The translations under genes and the position numbers were made by a program. The notes below the pieces were generated by a model. It searched no databases. It had not been told where the DNA came from and saw nothing but the letters and a program-made list of their open reading frames with translations. Below, one piece after another: positions 33,197-42,161 of a DNA stretch of 64,000 bases. Each line of letters opens with the position of its first letter. The stretch's first letter is position 1. The stretch comes from Saccharicrinis sp963677655 (lineage in GTDB: Bacteria > Bacteroidota > Bacteroidia > Bacteroidales > Marinilabiliaceae). The DNA is taken from the NCBI GenBank assembly GCA_963677655.1, contig OY782088.1. One strand, given 5' to 3'.

Positions 33197-33472
33197 TATT
33201 TACTTACTAAAGCTAACATCTGTTTTATATTATTAACAGCAATGATCGCCAAGGATAACACTGAGCTCGCAAGGTTCAATTAAGACACTCTTTGCCTTAG
33301 AATCTTTGTGGCTAATTATATATAGTTTTCACATCAAAGATTGTGTTGATTATTATTGCTACGTAATAGTTTTTCTGTCATCGAATTAATATGAATTTTC
33401 ACGAATTATTATTTGCTTCACAAATATTGTAAACCTAATCCAAATTATGAACTTTTTTGTCCACGAATAACG
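33197..33472. other. Rest of the spacer between two glycosyltransferase genes
   Basis: No ORF that can be supported. It contains CTCTTTGCCTTAGAATCTTTGTGG-like text (~33288) and CACGAATAACGCTAATTGACGCTAAT-like text near 33460 that resemble other dispersed intergenic segments of this window. Confidence 0.5.
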
Positions 33473-34687
33473 CTAATTGACGCTAATTTTCTTTACTAGT
33501 TTGTCATAAATTGTTTCACAAAAATATTCAGATGGTTTATACTTCAATCCATTTATATTTATAGCTTTAGTATATTTGAAGTCATCTAAATTTTCAAAAT
33601 CTACAGGTATTACTTTAGGAAATGTATCTTCTGTAATATATGTTTTTGGTCCTTGCAAAACATTTGGATACCACACATCCAGATCACAAGCTAAATATTC
33701 AAATAGTTTGTTTGGGGCATTGTAAGTATAGTTTGGATTGTGTGCTTTGTACAAGATAAGGCCAACGTCATATTGACTTAATAATTTTGGTTGATCGTTG
33801 TATTCAATACCTTCCTCAAAGAAATTGACGTATGATGAATTCAGATCATTCAAATATTGTTTTACGTCATGGTATAAGTTGTATGCATATATATCAAAAA
33901 TAATTTTCCCTTGTAGAGATAATACCCATTCGCATACTTCTTTTAGATAAGTTGCCTGGAATGATAGGGAACCTACATAGATGATTTTTATGGGATTTAG
34001 GTTTTCAGTTCTTTGCTCGTAGTTCTTTGAAGGTAGTTTTATGTTTTTAGGAAATTTGTAATTCCCAAATCCTAAAACTTCCATTCTCCTTTTTCCTTTC
34101 TCCATTCTCCATTTTTCAGGTGGATAATTAGGTATAACATGAAGTTGTTCTTTTCTCAGAGAAGGGTGGTCTTGATGAAAAAATTGTAAGCGGTCTTTAT
34201 TAGTTTGACTGATCCATTTTGCTTTTTTGTATAACCATTTTTTTTCAAGAGTATGATAAAATCTAACCGTTTTCATCGTTCTTGCATATTGTTCTTTAGA
34301 CTCATACTCATGATAATGGATGAATATTTTACACTTTTTGTTTATGTATCTAGAATACAGATATACAGGAAATGCAGAATAGGATTCATAATAGAGAATA
34401 GAATCTGGATTGAAAATGCATAACTTTAAAAAGGTTCTGACATTAAAGTTTAAATATTTGAATAAACGAACTAGTGAGTTGTCTTTGCTATTAGGAAAGG
34501 CAAATCTGTTTATTAAACAATTAGGATGAGAAGATGAATAGTGTTTTCTTTTTTTATTATTCCAATTTGAAAATACTTTTAATAAAGTAAATTCAATTTC
34601 TTTTGAGGTACATATATAATTAATAAAATTTGTAATCGGAGGGTAAAACTCCAAAGGCATAAAATGTGTAATTACTAACTTCTTCAT
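33473..34687 (-). CDS. Glycosyltransferase (GT-B) with heptamer-derived linker
   Basis: 404 residues. N-terminal domain starts K-K-L-V-I-T-H-F-M-P-L-E-F-Y-P-P; the C-terminal domain begins I-K-I-I-Y-V-G-S-L-S-F near residue 225 and has N-A-P-N-K-L-F-E-Y-L-A-C near 325. The expected linker after V-I-P-N-Y-P-P is lengthened by about 40 residues (W-R-M-E-K-G-K-R-R-M-E onward) encoded by heptamer arrays. The donor is unknown. The gene starts 24 bp after the previous gene's stop and is part of the long minus-strand locus. Confidence 0.8.
   Translation of the reverse strand: MKKLVITHFMPLEFYPPITNFINYICTSKEIEFTLLKVFSNWNNKKRKHYSSSHPNCLINRFAFPNSKDNSLVRLFKYLNFNVRTFLKLCIFNPDSILYYESYSAFPVYLYSRYINKKCKIFIHYHEYESKEQYARTMKTVRFYHTLEKKWLYKKAKWISQTNKDRLQFFHQDHPSLRKEQLHVIPNYPPEKWRMEKGKRRMEVLGFGNYKFPKNIKLPSKNYEQRTENLNPIKIIYVGSLSFQATYLKEVCEWVLSLQGKIIFDIYAYNLYHDVKQYLNDLNSSYVNFFEEGIEYNDQPKLLSQYDVGLILYKAHNPNYTYNAPNKLFEYLACDLDVWYPNVLQGPKTYITEDTFPKVIPVDFENLDDFKYTKAININGLKYKPSEYFCETIYDKLVKKISVN
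34002..34114. repeat. Intragenic heptamers in a glycosyltransferase linker
   Basis: Two blocks: TTTTCAG, TTCTTTG, CTCGTAG, TTCTTTG, AAGGTAG, TTTTATG, TTTTTAG (34002-34050) and TCCATTC, TCCTTTT, TCCTTTC, TCCATTC, TCCATTT (34080-34114). Each is in strict 7-bp phase. The second block is read as M-E-K-G-K-R-R-M-E on the minus strand. Confidence 0.85.
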
Positions 34688-34711
34688 ATATAGAGTTTGA
34701 GAAGTATTAAG

Positions 34712-35818
34712 TTATTTTCCAAACCATTGTACGGCCACATCTTTATTTTCAATCGCTTCATCAAGTATAAACTCAATTTTTTTGATATATTCCGTCATTT
34801 CAAGTCTTTCTAAAAAAGAATGAGCTTTTGTTTGAAAGTCATTTTTAATGGATTCGTAATTCTGATAGCAATATTCGATTTTATCAGCTAAGTCATTGGC
34901 ATCTCTACCCTTAAACCGAATGCCCAGATCAAATCTTTTAGACAGTTCGCCTAATCCTCCGGAATCAGCAACTAAGCATGGTAATTTAGCTTCAGCTGTT
35001 TCACAAAATATTCTGCCAAAAGGTTCTTGTATTGATGGAATAACCATCAAGTTCATATCTTCAAATACAACATTTAAATCAGTATTAAATCCATTAAATT
35101 TAAAGATTGGTTTTAGGTTATAATTCTTAATTCTTGATTTTATATCTTCTTCAATTTCTAAAGAAGGAGCATTTCCCCAAAAGTGAATTTCTATATTTAT
35201 ATTTTTCTGCTTTTGTATTAAAAGATTAATAGCTTCAACAAGTAAAAAATGACCTTTAGATTCACAGATCCTTCCTAGTAATAATACTTTAAATGGAGAT
35301 TTGTTTTGAGGAATTACAGGTTTTATATCTTTCCATTCGTAACCATAGTATAAAACACTTTTATTAGACTCTTTTGTTTGTAGCTGAGTTGCAATAAATT
35401 TCGAATTGCAAATAAATGTCTTAACAGGTTTCAATAGGTGATTACTAAATTTATTAATTAACAAACCATCTTCCAGAGTTGATACTTCACTTACAATAGG
35501 TATTTTTAAATAGTTGGTAAAGTGTGATACTATCCTTTGAATACCAGCCTGGTTAATGAAGATTAAATCTGGTTTTTTTAACTTTATAATTTTATATAGT
35601 TTTATGTAACTTTTTAATTTTTGAATTGAATTCTTGATATTAAGAATATCATAATATTTAATATTATATTTATCTAATATATTGCAAAATGGACTAGAAT
35701 TTGGCAAAATAATACTGATGTCATATTTATTCCGGTTAAGGTTTTTTAATATGTCGAGTAAAACCATTTCAGATCCATATAGGTTTCCAGAGGGTTCAAT
35801 AATGATAATTTTTTTCAT
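34712..35818 (-). CDS. Glycosyltransferase group 1 (GT4-like)
   Basis: 368 residues from M-K-K-I-I-I-I-E-P-S-G-N-L-Y-G-S-E; an upstream in-frame start adds 11 residues without family support. The C-terminal domain has L-L-G-R-I-C-E-S-K-G-H near 188 and E-P-F-G-R-I-F-C-E with A-K-L-P-C-L-V-A-D-S-G-G near 270. G-S-E after the first strand is the usual acceptor-side loop. No repeat insertion is seen. Sugar specificity unknown. Confidence 0.88.
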   Translation of the reverse strand: MKKIIIIEPSGNLYGSEMVLLDILKNLNRNKYDISIILPNSSPFCNILDKYNIKYYDILNIKNSIQKLKSYIKLYKIIKLKKPDLIFINQAGIQRIVSHFTNYLKIPIVSEVSTLEDGLLINKFSNHLLKPVKTFICNSKFIATQLQTKESNKSVLYYGYEWKDIKPVIPQNKSPFKVLLLGRICESKGHFLLVEAINLLIQKQKNINIEIHFWGNAPSLEIEEDIKSRIKNYNLKPIFKFNGFNTDLNVVFEDMNLMVIPSIQEPFGRIFCETAEAKLPCLVADSGGLGELSKRFDLGIRFKGRDANDLADKIEYCYQNYESIKNDFQTKAHSFLERLEMTEYIKKIEFILDEAIENKDVAVQWFGK

Positions 35819-35913
35819 AGACTCTGTATTTTGCTTTTCGTTGCTACACAATACTTATCTCTAGTTATAATTACGATATGTTTGCGAAATTATGCTCACA
35901 CTTCATTTATTTA

Positions 35914-36828
35914 CTATATGAAATGTTTATTTTTTTTATTGGGTTTTATATTTCCAATACCTAATAATCCTTCTATTAACGTTATAAACCTTATATTACT
36001 ATCTTTAATTAATGAAAAAGCATAAATAGGCTTTTTTTGAATTAGTATAAGATTCCAAAGAATACGACAATATCGGTATTGTGTATATTTATAAGCTAAT
36101 TTATATTGGTTGCTGGATATTTTATCTTTAATTTGACTAAGTACTTTCATTTTATGTAAATGACGAACTTTAATTATATTATAGTCATTACGTTCTTGTT
36201 CAATTTGTTGGTCCTCATGTTCTCTCCAGTACACTAAGCAAGGAGGTAAAGCAATTATAGGTGCACTTAATGTAAGTTTTACCCACAACTCAATATCTCC
36301 AATATATTTTATACCCGAAAAACCTCCAAGTTTTTCAAACGCACTTTTTCGTATAATTGCTTCAGAGGGCCCAACTCCTAAATAGTTTTTGTCAACAAAC
36401 ATTGAATATAAGACTTCAATGGAGTTTATTTTTTGTGGATATGGAGAGGTAGGTTTTACATAATTATGAGATAATGCTAAATTAACTTCTGAATTTTTCT
36501 CCATTACCTCTACCATAAAACCTAATGAGAATTTATAAATTAAGTCATCTGCGTCGAGGTATTTTAAATATTTTCCTTTGGCATAGGATGCTGCCTTATT
36601 TCTATTCGGATAATCTCCTAAGTTAATTTCATTTACATATACTTTAATGCGAGGATCTTTTTTTTCATATTCTTTAGCTATCTCTACAGATTTATCAGTA
36701 CTTTGATCATCGACAATGATCATTTCCCAGTCCTGATATGAGGAAGCTATAACACTATCTATGCAATAAGCTAAATATTTTTCTCGATTATAAATAGTTG
36801 TAAGTATACTAACTATAGGTAAATTCAT
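35914..36828 (-). CDS. Glycosyltransferase family 2
   Basis: 304 residues. GT-A core: P-I-V-S-I-L-T-T-I-Y-N-R-E-K-Y-L (4-19), V-D-D-Q-S-T-D-K-S near 40, and the metal-binding D-A-D-D at about 94-97. G-D-I-E-L-W-V-K near 181 is the W-E-D-x-x-L-W-like acceptor motif. Its C-terminus is helical and basic. It starts 10 bp after the acyltransferase stop. Donor sugar unknown. Confidence 0.88.
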   Translation of the reverse strand: MNLPIVSILTTIYNREKYLAYCIDSVIASSYQDWEMIIVDDQSTDKSVEIAKEYEKKDPRIKVYVNEINLGDYPNRNKAASYAKGKYLKYLDADDLIYKFSLGFMVEVMEKNSEVNLALSHNYVKPTSPYPQKINSIEVLYSMFVDKNYLGVGPSEAIIRKSAFEKLGGFSGIKYIGDIELWVKLTLSAPIIALPPCLVYWREHEDQQIEQERNDYNIIKVRHLHKMKVLSQIKDKISSNQYKLAYKYTQYRYCRILWNLILIQKKPIYAFSLIKDSNIRFITLIEGLLGIGNIKPNKKNKHFI

Positions 36829-36838
36829 TAGGTTATAA

Positions 36839-37891
36839 TTATTTATTAGAATAATTGAAAAATTGATCTTTAAAATTTAGTATAGGTTTTTCAAAGTATT
36901 TGTATGATATTGATGCGATTATGATTGTTATAGCAGAGTATAAAGGGAACTTCAGTATCCATGAGTGCCATTGAAGTATTGAGAACAAACCAAAATTATT
37001 AAACGGAATTTTAACCCAAATAGAATCAAATATTTTAGGTAATAAATAATAACCAATTGGTAAATGGTATATATATATGCCATACGAAATTGTACCAATA
37101 TATCTTATGTGTTTATTTGAAAGGAATTTATTAATAAAACCTGAATTAAATTCGAAAATTGTGGACTTTAAAACTAATAGGAGTGAGGATACTGCCATTA
37201 AGAATGGAAAATGTTTAATTAAAGAGAGTATTAATAATGCAAAAACAATAAGATCTGAAAATTTATTTGTAAATAAAATTTTATATTTAAATATGTGTTT
37301 CTGTATAATAGCACCTAAAGCACCTATTCCCAATGATCCCATGCGTGAAGGTAATCCTGTATAATTATAGTATTTTAATTCTTTAATTATATTAAAGTTT
37401 ATTTGTAGAAAGGCGAAAATAATTAAAGTCAAAGTGACTATTATTATTTGTTTCTTATTTCGAATAAGAAGTATTATAAATGGCCAGAATAGATAAAATT
37501 GTTCTTCAACAGCTAATGACCAAAAATGACCAAAAGACTGGCCTTCATCATTTAAAAAAGGAAATTTGTAATTAAATGTGTAGGATATTAAGTAAAAAAG
37601 ATACTTTTTAATATCAGGAGCCTTTATTAGGTATAAAAGTATAATTGTGAGATAGTATAAAGGAAAGATCCTTAAGCATCTTCTTATGAGAAAGTTTTTA
37701 TAAACTGATTTGAAGTTATTGGAATTTTGTTTGATTAAAATCCCTGTAATTAAAAAACCACTTATTACAAAAAATAAATCAACGCCATAATATCCCCAAT
37801 CAATGTATAAAGAAAAAAATGAAGCGAAATGGTGGATAAGAACAAAAAAAATGGCGAGGAATCTAAGACCGTCTAATCTCTCAAAATGCAT
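36839..37891 (-). CDS. Acyltransferase 3 (OafA/YrhL-like) membrane protein
   Basis: 350 residues, about ten membrane helices. The N-terminus R-L-D-G-L-R-F-L-A-I-F-F-V-L-I-H-H carries the family R-x-D/H pair and catalytic histidine, followed by D-L-F-F-V-I-S-G-F-L-I-T and F-G-H-F-W-S-L-A-V-E-E-Q-F-Y-L. It should O-acylate, most often acetylate, the polysaccharide or its lipid-linked unit across the membrane. There is no C-terminal SGNH domain. Confidence 0.92.
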   Translation of the reverse strand: MHFERLDGLRFLAIFFVLIHHFASFFSLYIDWGYYGVDLFFVISGFLITGILIKQNSNNFKSVYKNFLIRRCLRIFPLYYLTIILLYLIKAPDIKKYLFYLISYTFNYKFPFLNDEGQSFGHFWSLAVEEQFYLFWPFIILLIRNKKQIIIVTLTLIIFAFLQINFNIIKELKYYNYTGLPSRMGSLGIGALGAIIQKHIFKYKILFTNKFSDLIVFALLILSLIKHFPFLMAVSSLLLVLKSTIFEFNSGFINKFLSNKHIRYIGTISYGIYIYHLPIGYYLLPKIFDSIWVKIPFNNFGLFSILQWHSWILKFPLYSAITIIIASISYKYFEKPILNFKDQFFNYSNK

Positions 37892-37984
37892 TTTATAAGT
37901 TAATTAATAATTATTATTTAAATTTTATAGATTAACATTATAATTATCGATATAAAACTAAGCACTGACTTTATAATTCTGTTT

Positions 37985-38764
37985 TTAGCTATATGTTACT
38001 TTATTGATTTTTGTTTTAGGTCTAAATAGCCGTAAGCAATATTCTTTTCTTTTTTTTGATAGATTTATGCCAAATATTAATTCTAATTTAGAAATTAGGT
38101 TGTTTATGTCATTGTATAATTCTAAATGTGAATAATTAATTTCAATAGAATTGATAGATATAGTACTTTGATTCCACAAATCTATTCGTTTGTTATATAT
38201 ATCCATAAATTCATTTATCTCTCTTTCCTTAAAAAATTTATTATTACTAGAGAAAACATCTTGCGAATTTCTTTTAACATGAATCCATATTGCCTCCGGC
38301 ATAATTTCTGATAAACTATCTGCAAATAAGGAAAGCTTATTATTTTTTAATACTGTAATATTACCTTTGTTTAATATTTTGGTTATTTGTTGTTTATCTT
38401 CTTTTGATAATCTTTGAGGTTCTTTAGGGAGATTATTTTCAAATTCAATTCCTAATTCTTCAATTCTTTTATCAATTATTTTTTGTATGGGAATACACTC
38501 AAAAAAACCATCTGGGTTATAATTATTTTCTCTTGGAAGCCAAACAAATGGACCTAGATGATATCCCATTCTTGATATTAATCCAGTTATAAAACTTGTA
38601 CCTGATCTAGGTTCCCCATATATTATAACCGGAATTCTTTTTTTTCTTAGCCTTGCTATCTTAGCAAAATATTCCAACAAGCACACAATTTTATATGTTA
38701 GTTTGGGGATTTTTTTTGAAAATAAGTAATGAAGTATATATATTTTATTTTCTAAATAGTTCAT
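37985..38764 (-). CDS. Sulfotransferase family protein
   Basis: 259 residues. G-E-P-R-S-G-T-S-F at 50-58 is the 5'-phosphosulfate loop that binds PAPS, and I-H-V-K-R-N-S-Q-D-V-F-S-S near 160 matches the 3'-phosphate site (R...S). It would transfer sulfate from PAPS to a sugar of the glycan. The APS kinase in the same locus could make the PAPS. It overlaps the fucosyltransferase-like gene by 4 bp. Acceptor unknown. Confidence 0.82.
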   Translation of the reverse strand: MNYLENKIYILHYLFSKKIPKLTYKIVCLLEYFAKIARLRKKRIPVIIYGEPRSGTSFITGLISRMGYHLGPFVWLPRENNYNPDGFFECIPIQKIIDKRIEELGIEFENNLPKEPQRLSKEDKQQITKILNKGNITVLKNNKLSLFADSLSEIMPEAIWIHVKRNSQDVFSSNNKFFKEREINEFMDIYNKRIDLWNQSTISINSIEINYSHLELYNDINNLISKLELIFGINLSKKRKEYCLRLFRPKTKINKVTYS

Positions 38765-39690
38765 CGTAATTGTATTTTTATTAATCTATTTATTGTAGGA
38801 AATTTTCTAAAATAATAATAAGCTTTATGCCAATTGCGAAATGCTGTTTTTTTTATAATTAAACAAGATTCAATAATATTTTTAACCTTCAGTGAGTTTT
38901 GAATATCATTTAGATTATCAGGTGCTTGATTATTCTTATAAAATGGGGCATGTAAATATTTTAAAGTTAATTCTTTAGACTTATGTACGTCTAAAATATA
39001 AGAGATTGCATCATTGTAGTTTTTAAAATTTTGAATATTTATAAAACAATCAGGATTAATTTCTTCAGAAATTTTTGGATTACCCCAATATAAAGGGATA
39101 CAACCTTCAATCCATGGTTCTGCAATTTTTTCAGTAGTGTAACCCGGATATGAGGAGTTTTCAAAAGCAATATTAAATTTATAATTTCTAATAAAATATC
39201 TTTTGTTTTTCACAGGACCTCCTACATTATTTGCATATTTTCCACCAGAAGCAACAGGTAAAACATTATTTAATGCTTGAAAAAACAAAATTCTTTCTTG
39301 TGATTCATTCGAATTACTTACTACAAAGCTACAAAATTGTCTTTTTTCACTTAATAATTTTTCGGCATCCCGTGTTTGTGTTAATTGCTCTGTAGTAAAA
39401 TAAATATTATATAGAGGAATTCTTAAGTGATTTGGTTTATCATTATATTCATAAGAAATAGCGAAATCACAGAAGCGAAAGTCTGGGGGAATATTTTCTG
39501 CAGTATAAAAAATCTTTGGACATTTGTATTTTAAAAATTCAGTTCCAAAGCAGGAGTATATAAGAATATCCGGATCATCTGATAATTCAACATTAAAATG
39601 GGGATAAATGTATTTCCATAAACAATGCTCATTCCAAATAAAACCGGGATAGAAATCGGTAAATTTAATTTTTATTGTAGGTTTATGCAC
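38761..39690 (-). CDS. GT10 family (alpha-1,3/4-fucosyltransferase-like) glycosyltransferase
   Basis: 309 residues. The donor-binding block Y-K-F-N-I-A-F-E-N-S-S-Y-P-G-Y-T-T-E-K near 165-183, followed by P-L-Y-W-G-N-P near 197, is diagnostic of GT10 fucosyltransferases using GDP-fucose. The N-terminal half is divergent, as usual for acceptor domains. It suggests fucose (or a similar deoxysugar) in the glycan. No GDP-fucose synthesis gene is in the window. Confidence 0.88.
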   Translation of the reverse strand: MHKPTIKIKFTDFYPGFIWNEHCLWKYIYPHFNVELSDDPDILIYSCFGTEFLKYKCPKIFYTAENIPPDFRFCDFAISYEYNDKPNHLRIPLYNIYFTTEQLTQTRDAEKLLSEKRQFCSFVVSNSNESQERILFFQALNNVLPVASGGKYANNVGGPVKNKRYFIRNYKFNIAFENSSYPGYTTEKIAEPWIEGCIPLYWGNPKISEEINPDCFINIQNFKNYNDAISYILDVHKSKELTLKYLHAPFYKNNQAPDNLNDIQNSLKVKNIIESCLIIKKTAFRNWHKAYYYFRKFPTINRLIKIQLR

Positions 39691-39705
39691 AGTAATTTTA
39701 TAAGG

Positions 39706-40665
39706 TTACCTGAAAAGTAATTGATAAATCTTTCTTAGTGATGGATTAAGCTTTAATATTTGTAATCTTAATTTGTTTTTATCTAATGAGCTCATATTTT
39801 GACCATGTTTTTTTAATGATAATAATAAAAATTCAGATTGTTTTTTATTCCGAATGTATGTGTTGTTTTTTTTAGTTTGTTTATTAATGTATAAGTCAAT
39901 AATATTTAATACTTGTTGATTTGTATGTAAAGCTGAACCATCATTAAATGTTAAATTTGTAGCATTGTTTTCATGGCTTCGATATTCAGCTAAAACATTA
40001 TTAGAATATGCTATAGGATAGTAATTTGATATTCTTGTCCACATTTCCCAGTCTTCCATACAATTTAGTCTGCGATCAAAACCTCCTAAATTTTCGTATA
40101 CTTCACGTTTTACAACCATGGATGGTGTTTGAATATGTTGTTCAGTATATAATAGATCAACCATATTAGCAATTATCCCTTCTGATTCTTGAATCATTCC
40201 AGTTATACCTGTCCATCTACTCTGTGAATCAATATATATTGTTCTACAAAATGCAGCTCCAGCTTCGGGACAAAAAGAAAAAATACGCTCCATTTCACAA
40301 TAAAAACCATCTCGTACTTTATCATCACCATGAAGTTGATGTATATACTTTCCACTTGAAAGTTTTAGTCCGGTTTCATAGTTACGTACTTTACCCACAT
40401 TTTCTTTTTGACGAATAAATAGAACCCTTCCTTTTCCAACTTCATTAACAACCTTTTCAGGCCTATCCTTAGTAGAATAATCATCAATGACAATGATTTC
40501 CATTTTTTCTGGACCTGGATCTTGTTGAAGAATCGATTGTAATGTTTCTTCTAAATAGTTAGCACAATTGTATGTAGGAATTAACACCGTCCAAAGGGGA
40601 CGCTTAATGTTTACAGGTAATTGTTCCAATTCTAAATGAAATCTATTTCTAAAATGCGGATTCAT
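39706..40665 (-). CDS. Glycosyltransferase family 2
   Basis: 319 residues. T-V-L-I-P-T-Y-N-C-A-N-Y-L-E-E-T-L near 26-42, I-D-D-Y-S-T-K-D near 60, and H-G-D-D-K-V at about 113-118 (the D-x-D position reads G-D-D). C-M-E-D-W-E-M-W near 202 is the E-D-x-x-x-W acceptor motif. No membrane helix. It lies between the sulfotransferase-2 and GT10 genes with short spacers. Confidence 0.88.
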   Translation of the reverse strand: MNPHFRNRFHLELEQLPVNIKRPLWTVLIPTYNCANYLEETLQSILQQDPGPEKMEIIVIDDYSTKDRPEKVVNEVGKGRVLFIRQKENVGKVRNYETGLKLSSGKYIHQLHGDDKVRDGFYCEMERIFSFCPEAGAAFCRTIYIDSQSRWTGITGMIQESEGIIANMVDLLYTEQHIQTPSMVVKREVYENLGGFDRRLNCMEDWEMWTRISNYYPIAYSNNVLAEYRSHENNATNLTFNDGSALHTNQQVLNIIDLYINKQTKKNNTYIRNKKQSEFLLLSLKKHGQNMSSLDKNKLRLQILKLNPSLRKIYQLLFR

Positions 40666-40689
40666 TTATAATTTTATTTATATCAAATA

Positions 40690-41355
40690 TTAAATTAAAT
40701 CATCAATCTTGTAATTGCTTAATTTAAAGTCTTTTTTGTATAGTTTATTTATGATAATTTTATCATTTTCATTTAATTGACTTAAGAATTTATTTGATTC
40801 ACTAGTATTCAACTTTTTATTAAGATTTATGCCTGTAATAATTTGAATTTTTTTTGATTCATCCTCAATTCTAAATATTTTGTGTATAGGAATTTTTATT
40901 TTTAATTTTTTAAAAAAATAGAAACTTCTTGCATCAGATTGTGGAAAATAGTGATCGTCTGAATTAATAATTTTAGGGAGTAGCAAAATAAATCTATGAA
41001 GACTTAATTTTGAAATTTTTTCTGAAATATTAGCATCTGTTTCATTTAAATGAATATTTAATAGAGGAAATATCACTTTATGGCAGTTTTCCCAATTATG
41101 TAGCCCCTCTAATATTCTTTTGGGTTGTTTTCTAAATTTATCGGAAAATAAAGAAATCGTTCTTTTAATAGGATGTCTAACAATCAAATAACGTTTATAT
41201 TTATAGTGTTTAATTATATGCTTTAATACAGGTAATGTAATTCTGTAATGTATATAAGTTAAATCGTTACAGGATTGATTTCTCAGTGTTGAATAGGCTA
41301 CTTTATATGACGTAAAAAGAAAGTATTTCTTTTTGTAATTTACAAAAACAGGCAT
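40690..41355 (-). CDS. Sulfotransferase family 2-like protein
   Basis: 221 residues, strongly basic. K-V-A-Y-S-T-L-R-N (18-26) resembles the K-V-A-x-T-S/T PAPS loop of carbohydrate sulfotransferases, and L-I-V-R-H-P-I-K-R-T-I-S-L-F near 57-70 matches the V-R-x-P-x-x-R-x-x-S motif for the 3'-phosphate. It is shorter than most members. It would be the second sulfotransferase in this locus. Specificity unknown. Confidence 0.75.
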   Translation of the reverse strand: MPVFVNYKKKYFLFTSYKVAYSTLRNQSCNDLTYIHYRITLPVLKHIIKHYKYKRYLIVRHPIKRTISLFSDKFRKQPKRILEGLHNWENCHKVIFPLLNIHLNETDANISEKISKLSLHRFILLLPKIINSDDHYFPQSDARSFYFFKKLKIKIPIHKIFRIEDESKKIQIITGINLNKKLNTSESNKFLSQLNENDKIIINKLYKKDFKLSNYKIDDLI

Positions 41356-41372
41356 AATGTTTTGTTTGTTAT

Positions 41373-42161
41373 TTAATTGAATCCAAATAATTTACATTTT
41401 TTATTTGTACTAATTTCAATAGTTTTTCTGATTACACGAATTGGCCACCAAAAATTTATTTTTTTTATATCGTATCGATATCTTCCTATTTGGTTGCAAT
41501 TGGTTAGGTTAAACCAAAGAGTTTTAAAATATCCATATAAATTATGAGGATATTTATATTTAAACGGAGGTTTAATGTTAAATTTATTATCATGATCAGA
41601 ATAAATAATTTCCTCAATACGATCATGTAAATGATATGCTTTAATACTAAATGCAGGATTAAAAACTGTATACCCTGATTGCTCTAGATCATACATAAAT
41701 CGATTATCACATCTAGGAACTCCAAGGGGATAGTTTGCATCCAAATTCTTTATTCTACCTTTAAATATCCATGCATCCTGACTGTCATTGTGATTGAATA
41801 AAATTGATTTGCCATTAGGTAATATATCCCAGCGAGATATAGCGAAACATTTGTTATTTAAATCTACTTTATTTAATACACCAATTGTATTTTTAAAAAA
41901 TATATCTGTATTTGCAATTATATTAATATCTTCCTTGTTAGTACTTCTATTAATATAATTAATAAAGTTATTGAATTTTGGACGATTAATAATTGATATT
42001 ATTTTAAGTTTTGGATTAATAGGTAGTTTAGGGGATCCTTCACTTAATACTATGATTTCATCTATCAATTTGTTTTTTAAGTTTTTATCTAATGCTGAAA
42101 ATAATTCATTTTGTCTTTTAGAATCAGTCTCTTCATAAAAAGTTGTATATAATCTAATCAT
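41373..42161 (-). CDS. Putative GT-A-type glycosyltransferase
   Basis: 262 residues. I-I-A-N-T-D-I-F-F near 80-88 gives a D-x-x-F metal-site-like strand end, D-S-Q-D-A-W-I-F near 125 resembles an acceptor-side motif, and C-D-N-R-F-M-Y-D-L near 150 is conserved in similar polysaccharide-locus proteins. I do not recognise a named family. The overlap of 8 bp with the preceding gene and the context support a glycan role. Confidence 0.6.
   Translation of the reverse strand: MIRLYTTFYEETDSKRQNELFSALDKNLKNKLIDEIIVLSEGSPKLPINPKLKIISIINRPKFNNFINYINRSTNKEDINIIANTDIFFKNTIGVLNKVDLNNKCFAISRWDILPNGKSILFNHNDSQDAWIFKGRIKNLDANYPLGVPRCDNRFMYDLEQSGYTVFNPAFSIKAYHLHDRIEEIIYSDHDNKFNIKPPFKYKYPHNLYGYFKTLWFNLTNCNQIGRYRYDIKKINFWWPIRVIRKTIEISTNKKCKLFGFN

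Noticed and set aside
33154..33279. 42-codon N-terminal extension of the CgeB-like protein
   Set aside because: It is coded by heptamer array and dispersed-repeat text; the inner ATG fits the family start.
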